Shown here in pieces: positions 58,296 to 64,000 of a DNA stretch of 64,000 nt. Every line of letters begins with the position of its first letter. Position 1 is the stretch's first letter. This DNA is from Nereocystis luetkeana. Its lineage: Eukaryota; Sar; Phaeophyceae; Laminariales; Laminariaceae. Position numbers and translations under genes: made by a program. Below the pieces are notes generated by a model. It was not told the DNA's origin. It worked only from the letters and a program-made list of their open reading frames with translations, and searched no databases. The stretch is taken from positions 12,285,260 through 12,349,259 of the forward strand of contig JARUPZ010000005.1 of NCBI GenBank assembly GCA_031213475.1. The letters run 5' to 3'.

Positions 58296-59688
58296 CTGGT
58301 TGTTAATGGGGGAAGGGAGGGGGGGGGGGGGGGACGCACAGAGGTGACGCGAGGTGGGGTGGGGTGGGATGAGAGAAGCGTAGACACGAGCCTGTGGGAA
58401 AAACGCACAGGACGGGGAGCTACAGCAGTACTCATCGTAAAAGTATACCGACTCGATTTTGTGTTGTTTTGACGTTTGAGGGTGGGAGGTAGAGTTGAGC
58501 GTTTTATATAGGGTATACCCCCCCCAGAACACGAACGGGCAGACACTGAAACCAGAACGATACAAGCACCTGAAACCTAACCGAATGAAAGAGTGTACTT
58601 CGGGGGCGTTCGCGGTTCTCTGAGATGCGGTGCGCCAACCTCGATGTTCGTCATGCATCGCGCACCACGCACCATCGAAAAATCTTCCTCGTGTGATGGA
58701 AGCAACAAATGCACCTGCTGTGGTCGTACCAGTAGTAGCCTGGTACCGGTATTGATTCTGCAGCAGTTGCGACGATGCGATATGAGGGCGTGACGATACA
58801 GGTCGCTCGACACTGCTGACACCTGGTCGACCCTCGACAATCAAATGACAGGGACCCGAAAGCGCGCTCTCTCTGGGTACTGCCCCAGGTCTGTACTGGC
58901 CACTGCTACTGTAGGAAGAAATCTCTTTCGAAGGCCTGGTGATAGACAGAGGCGACAGACACAAATTCACTACAAGCGAGCGAGCGAGCGAGCAAGCAAG
59001 CAAGCAGTCAAGCAAGCAAGCAGTCAAGTAGTCAAGCAAGCGAACAAGGCAAGGCAAGGCAATGAAAGGCAAGGCGAGGCGATGCAAGAGTCGCCTGTAC
59101 GACCGATGCTGTTGCTGTGTTGGTCTAAACACAAACCAGGTAGGAAACAGAACGACAAGGCCCGGCTATCCAAAGCAGTGCCCGAGGAGCTCATATACAC
59201 GTTGGGAATAAAGACTAGACTACCGTAGACTACGAAACCCCAACTGCATCATGCATTGGGGGCAAGCTACGTGGAAATAGAGGAGGTTCGTCGAATATGG
59301 ATGGATCCAGAGCCGGCAGCGGTTGCGAACAGAGTACAAAAAAGAGTTGAAACGACGGAGAGCTCGAAACGTGTTTATGGAGACTGAATGCTATTCAACA
59401 CGCGCACAATATTCAACCTGAAGAGTATCTTGAACAGAATCCTCGCTTCCAGGCATTGTGGTCCTCGAGGATGGTGTGAAGCTTCCTGGCAGGGTCTGGG
59501 ACAGGGAAGTTGGGCTGAATGTGGCTTCACTACACGGTGAAACTTGGCAGGGGACCCCTTTATGTGAACGCTAATAAATAACTGTGGAAACCCTGCGATG
59601 TTTCAGAGATATTCTATTAATACATAGCAGCAGAGCAGCACGCAGCACAGCTCACAGCAGTACATTGCCATCGCACCAGCGCTCAACG
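58296..59688. other. Intergenic or 5' part of the acidic gene; (GCAA)n repeat
   Basis: A poly-G tract (58319-58334) reads as the pyrimidine tract of the first known acidic-gene exon on the minus strand. (GCGA)/(GCAA)/(GTCAA) repeats occupy 58977-59075. No upstream exon of the minus gene could be assigned with phase support. Confidence 0.4.
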
Positions 59689-59777
59689 ATGGCCGTCCTT
59701 CGGCTCATCGCTACGCGACGCTTCGCTGTGTACGGGAATATCGGAGAAAACGGGTCAGACGATACACCAGGCCTGGA

Positions 59778-59812
<35 letters not shown>

Positions 59813-62602
59813 CAAAAAATAGGTCTGCTGGTCGCTCGTATGGCACTGCTGCAGCCATGACGTTTGAAAAGGATGGGGCGGAGATCGAGGTCCCGACTAT
59901 GCGGCTACGAGAGTTGAACAAGTCCAACGCTTCCAGGTGCGTGCATGTCGACCGCCGCTGCTCTGGCTCTGCCGTGCATCCTTTTGCATGCGATCTTCTG
60001 CCTCTTGCGACGGACTGCCGCTCGATCGATGAAATGGTGAGCGTCGTCAATGGCCAAGAGAAAGCGCAATCTCGGTCACTCAACGCAGCACCTGGTTCGG
60101 CGATACGTAGATCTGTCATGCTTCATACCTGGTGCCTGGCTGCATACGTACCAGGTACTTCGAGTGTAAACGTACCTGTTGCGTACGGCTGCTGTAGTAT
60201 TTAGAGTCTGGAACATGCTGGTACTGCTTCTGCTGCTGCTCCTGCTGCTGCTGCTGATATTGCTGTAGCATCATCCCAGACTGCTATACATCGTTCCATC
60301 GCGGCGTGAGGTATGACGGGCGTTGTGGGAGGTACCGGTACGTATGCCGCTTCTGCTGTGGCTCAGTGTTGACATTGCACAGTTGGACGCAACATTGACA
60401 GCTCGTGGAATCGGCGTCTATCTACCTACTGCGAGCGGATGCGAGTTTCTATTGTTGACGGCGCCTAAAGTCGGGACCCCTTTCGAGATGGCCAAGGTGT
60501 GTTTTGCTATTTTGTTGTTTTTGACACGCGGCGCAACATCACATTTTTCCCGCAATAAATTTCCCGAAACGCAACCTCCAACAGATACAGATTACAGTAG
60601 CGTGCTGCGGGGTGCGGGCTGTGGTGGATCTGCGGAGTGACCACAAAGCACAGGCAAAAAAAAACTGAATAAGCAGGCAGCAGTACAGCCTGCGCGCATA
60701 GCGCGTCAGTAGTGAGTGGCCCGCAGCAGAAGTAGCACGCCGCGGTAGCAGCAACGCAGGCTCCAGGAGCCCGCGACCGAAAGAGGGGCGTCAAACGGCC
60801 TGACGATGTTATACCTGGGTGCTCAAAGCAACGCTACTGCTACTACGAGTACTGCTGTTGCTGTGTACGTACATACGTAGCGGAGGAGGTTCTTGGGGGT
60901 GTAGCGAGCCTAACACAGCACAGCTGTACGCCGGAAAACGCAGGACTGATACCTACATAGAGGCGACCGCTCACCGACTACGGGCGAAACAACGGTGGCC
61001 AGTGGGGTCGGGTGTGACCGTCGGCGGGCAGTTGAACAGCAGTGCCGGGTGTGGGGGGGGGGGGACGATCGGCGTACCCGGACTTGGGTTCTCGGACAGG
61101 TTAAATTGACACACGACACGAGAACGTGGAAGTGTGGTGAGTTTAAGTTCTATGTTTACCAATCCGCCGGAGGGTAAAACAAAAACAAATAAAGGAAACA
61201 GCAGCAGTACATAGCAAAACAGCAGTGTCAACCGCTGTACTTTGTCCACGCTCGTAGTGGTCGCAGAGCAACGCTACGTACGGCGGTAGCGGACAAGGTT
61301 CTTGGGGGTGTACCGGGTCGAAAACGGCGCAGCTGTACGCAGGAAGGCTAGGGGCGACCGCTCGCCGGCTGCGGGCAGTTCACCGTGTGACCAGTACGAC
61401 GGTGTGTGATCGGCCACGGGCAGGTGGGGTTGTGCGATTGCCGGACTCCGGCCTTTGGTACTCTTCGACAAGAAAAGCAGCAGCAATCGATTACCAGGTT
61501 TACCAGGTACCCCTGACTTGTTGTTACGTGTTCTGCCTTTCGTACCCGGTACGCTCGATACGTTTGTGCACTTTGATTTTCGTGTTTCGTCCTCGGTGTG
61601 TTCGACATATCGTTATCATTGTTGTATGTATCTGTATACCAGGTAGGTATTAATAGTAGTCTCTGACGACGTCACGACATAAACTGTCTGAGGTCTATTA
61701 AAAACCCGCAGCGCTGGCAGGCGGGGGGTGCTTGTGCACCCTCCTGCGCCACGGTGCCGTCAACCCCAATATCGCGCCCGAAAAAAACAAAAGGTGTGCG
61801 TGCTCTGCATGGGCTGTTGGCGTCTCGCCAGCGCGTCATACTTTAATTTGAGGCTGGTTGGGACACTCACCGCCACCTCTCGTCCAACCCCCCCCCCCCA
61901 CCCTCCTGATCCGTATCGAGAGGGGTGCATGCGTGGTCAATGGGCAAATGACTAAGGCAAGCAACGAATAAGCACGCCCCCCCCCCCCTCCCCCTCATTT
62001 GGCTTGAATTGCAAGGGTATGACATACCTCCGTTTGGCCATTTCCCTTCATGTGTGTTTTATGCATATGTCTCGATTGTCTATCTACGTAACATACATAC
62101 CAGGTACGTATTACACTAGACCATGGGCAATGAACGGAAGGCAAAACGGACAAATAGTGCGCACGGGCACTGGTTGCGGGTGGTGTGCTGGAAGCAGTAA
62201 CTCGATGGGCAAACACTTCAGACAACACACATCGACGCACACAAGTTACGGCAGTTATAAAAATCCCGCTGCGCTAGGTCATAACAACAGCTAAACTATG
62301 TTACACACACGACTGATATACCGGAACGACTATCTGTACGTCTGAATAATTTACACTGCTAAAGTCTTGGGCTTCGTCGTCCCTTGGCTCATTTGCGCTT
62401 TTTTCTGTGAACCAATAGGTTCGTCGGTCTAATGGAGAAGCACGGTTTCGTCGTGCTCACGGAGGTTGGGGCCGTGCGAAAAGCCTACCTGGAGTTCATG
62501 CAGCACTTGAAGGCTTTCTTCGAGGGTGATTCGGACTGGAAGGAGACGAAGAAGGGAGGGGTGCACTTCAACGAGCGCGGTATTCCCATGGTGAAACAGT
62601 AA
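59689..62602 (+). CDS. Putative Fe(II)/2-oxoglutarate oxygenase-like protein (N-terminal region), mitochondrial presequence likely
   Basis: Two exons (59689-59936, 62419-62602) join in phase 2 and give 143 aa. The start MAVLRLIATRRFAVYG resembles an organelle presequence, and residues 33-42 are a polyserine run from an AGC repeat. From about residue 58, EIEVPTMRLRELNKSNASR runs across the splice into FVGLMEKHGFVVLTEVG and an AYLEFMQHLKAFFE helix, then GVHFNERGIPMVKQ and a stop. This is the layout of the DIOX_N region of isopenicillin-N-synthase-type dioxygenases ('xFV..L...GF.V', a helix of residues before the catalytic core). The HxD...H iron ligands are absent. Either the gene is a short paralogue, or a donor at ATG|GTGAAA leads to further exons beyond 64000. 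Exon joining is good; the family call is moderate. The 2482-bp intron holds several repeats. Confidence 0.55.
60885..61445 (+). repeat. Duplicated ~180-bp segment in the oxygenase-like gene intron
   Basis: 60885-61085 and 61275-61445 share GGTTCTTGGGGGTGTA, GCACAGCTGTACGC and GGCGACCGCTC, then CGGGCAGTT. Between them, 61154-61200 carries the TTTACCAATCCGCCGGAGG plus A-rich tail also found at 18060. Confidence 0.6.
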
Positions 62603-64000
62603 TACAATGGGAATGGGCTTGCAGCGGCGTGTGGCGTTACGATAACGGCTTGTTTATTTTTGCGATCCCAACTTGTTCCCTAGCGCGGCGTTGCCTGGTG
62701 GGGAGGAGCTTCGCTCGTTTTTCGTTAACCCCCTCCTGATACGTGGAGTTTTCACGAAGGACCTATCCCATTTTCCACGCTTGCAGTCAGCCTAGCACTG
62801 ACATGATTCGGTGGAAACCCCTTTTTGGATTGCAGTCCCGTTTCGAGGACGAACTACTTGAAATTTGAGTGGTTTGTCCCCAAAACGGGACTGCGGTTCT
62901 AAAAGGGTTAAAGGTGTCTTTCCCACGGACGCATGCTTCGCTTTGGGGTAAACATTGTTTTGCCAAAACATTTCTGCCTGACTGGTCATTCTTAGCAATA
63001 CCCGATGTCGCGAATCTGTGGTCGGATACAACCTTTTTCGAGCAATACGTACGGTGGGCCGAGAGGTTATCAAGCATCCATTTTTTGTTTGTCAGAGAAT
63101 CGGTCGGGGAAGTGAGGAGCGTCAGAAATAGTTCCTGGTAGGTGCTACTTGTTGTTTACCACCCATACATACATAGCGTAGCACACGTCCCGCACTATAT
63201 TGCTGACATCATAACCAGATTACACCTCTGTGCTGTTTTTTGTCACATACAAGAAGATGCTGCTTAATATTACGAGATCGCGGTTTGACCCCCTGCCCCC
63301 CCCCCCCCCCTCCCCCCCTGGAAGGGCCTATGATTTGCAAAACATTTGTATGCAAGGTGAAGTTATTACCTACTGGGCTGTAGGGGCAAAATATCGACCG
63401 ATGTCCCAACCCAGGGTATTCCTTGTAACACTTTCCTCCCCTCCCTCTGACCGGCGGGATATTCGAGGCGTCAGTACCGTATACGGCCGTACACTGACCT
63501 ACCCGCTTCGTTTCAATACCTGGGGAACGGGATGTATGTGTTCAGGGACGCACGCGCAAGCGCTTCTGTGAAAGAAACGTTCGGAGTAAGATTCGATTCC
63601 GTGTCCTAAAACGTCGTCAAATGTGAAGAAGTTACCTACTCATCTACAGGGGTAAAAGATCGATCGGTTTCCCAGCCCAGGGTAATGATTATTATCAGCA
63701 ATATGTGGAGACAACGTTGTGACAACGCCCAAGGGTTGCAGGTGTCTCCACTAGGAGTAGGGGCGGTCCTCAGTCTTGAGAGGGGTATGTGGTCAATGGC
63801 CAAATGACTACAGTCAGGCAACGAATGAGTACGCCCTCCCCCCACACACTAAAGCTAGTGTGTCAAGGCCAACGTAGGCCTTGATGCGCCCAAAAATGAC
63901 GAGGCTTGCTGTTTTTCACAGGGGCGAACACTTTTTCGGCCAAAATATGGTTCTGATCGACGGGGGGGCTCCTCTGAAACCGAGGAACTTCCCAGTACCC
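62603..64000. other. 3' flank with a TTAA-type element and dispersed repeats
   Basis: 62814-62911 is a 98-bp relative of the 224-320 element (AACCCCTTTTTGG to CTAAAAGGGTTAA; the left TTAA is mutated). Fragments of the CAAATGACTA...GCAACGAATGAGTACGCCC string occur at 63800-63840. A relative of the 736 repeat is at about 63250-63310. No further oxygenase exon was found before the window ends. Confidence 0.5.

Larger units (their letters stand above)
160..62106. repeat. Dispersed 9-bp palindrome TACC(A/T)GGTA, 37 exact copies
   Basis: Exact copies start at 160, 688, 4373, 8603, 12525, 18339, 21341, 23180, 23187, 29479, 29934, 31860, 33113, 34516, 34842, 34899, 35086, 35115, 35122, 35368, 35406, 35783, 35897, 37189, 37606, 39690, 40073, 46935, 47226, 55559, 55577, 55591, 57719, 60149, 61501, 61637 and 62098. 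Some overlap head to tail (23180/23187 and 35115/35122), and eleven lie within 34.5-35.9 kb in SDHB intron 1. None falls in an exon or in the 13-18 kb satellite. Many near-matches such as ACCTGGT also occur. The function is unknown: it could be a protein-binding site, an insertion target, or a seed copied by mobile elements. Confidence 0.85.

Noticed and set aside
57801-59132. One continuous 443-residue minus frame
   Set aside because: Only 57959-58295 has good acceptor and donor signals and coding character. The remainder crosses a poly-C tract and unrelated intergenic sequence.
60323-60490. Exon-like frame (DIAQLDATLTARGIGVYLPT) inside the oxygenase-like gene intron
   Set aside because: It has an AG before and GTGTGT after, but its phases (2 in, 0 out) would break the frame between the two confirmed exons, which already join perfectly.
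1-64000. CRISPR arrays, operons, phage or viral genes
   Set aside because: None found. Tandem arrays here lack uniform unique spacers, genes are spliced, and no viral hallmark protein is visible.

Overview
The window is nuclear DNA from an intron-rich, repeat-laden eukaryote. The evidence is spliced mitochondrial-protein genes with C/T-rich polypyrimidine tracts and GT-AG introns, kilobase-sized introns, and very many short inverted-repeat elements, minisatellites and microsatellites. There are no operons and no prokaryote-style packed genes. The clear SDHB protein and the intron style would suit an alga or other stramenopile-like protist (a brown alga is my best guess), but the sequence itself does not fix the lineage.

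Layout. 1-26 kb is essentially gene-free: minisatellites, a 2-kb hAT-like element (1034-3089), a 630-bp tandem duplication (7281-8525), a 4.8-kb satellite whose ~280-bp monomers switch orientation in blocks (13.19-17.96 kb), CCATGG-type minisatellites (18.5-21.5 kb) and several families of miniature inverted-repeat elements. From 26.8 to 32.5 kb on the minus strand lies a five-exon gene predicted to encode a mitochondrial presequence, a lipoyl domain and a complete KGD4/MRPS36-type E3-recruiting segment, with no E2 catalytic domain. Its start faces, across 1.6 kb, the start of SDHB (34115-44524, plus strand, seven exons, first intron 6.8 kb). The two genes serve consecutive parts of the TCA cycle: the 2-oxoglutarate dehydrogenase complex and succinate dehydrogenase.

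From 48.5 to 54.0 kb on the minus strand is an SR/glycine-rich protein gene, with a polyglutamine-rich reading frame at or after its 3' end. From 54.7 to 58.3 kb on the minus strand are four phase-compatible exons of an acidic and Asn/Gln/His-rich protein with a short ordered C-terminal domain that I do not recognise. From 59.7 to 62.6 kb on the plus strand is a two-exon gene whose product resembles the N-terminal part of non-haem Fe(II)/2-oxoglutarate oxygenases.

A 9-bp palindrome, TACC(A/T)GGTA, occurs 37 times by my hand count, against about 0.5 expected for equal base composition. It is scattered through introns and intergenic DNA and absent from the exons and the large satellite. The lipoyl-KGD4 fusion and this palindrome are the two observations I consider most worth testing. 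All gene models come from reading frames, splice-site phase and family motifs; no transcript data or database search was available.
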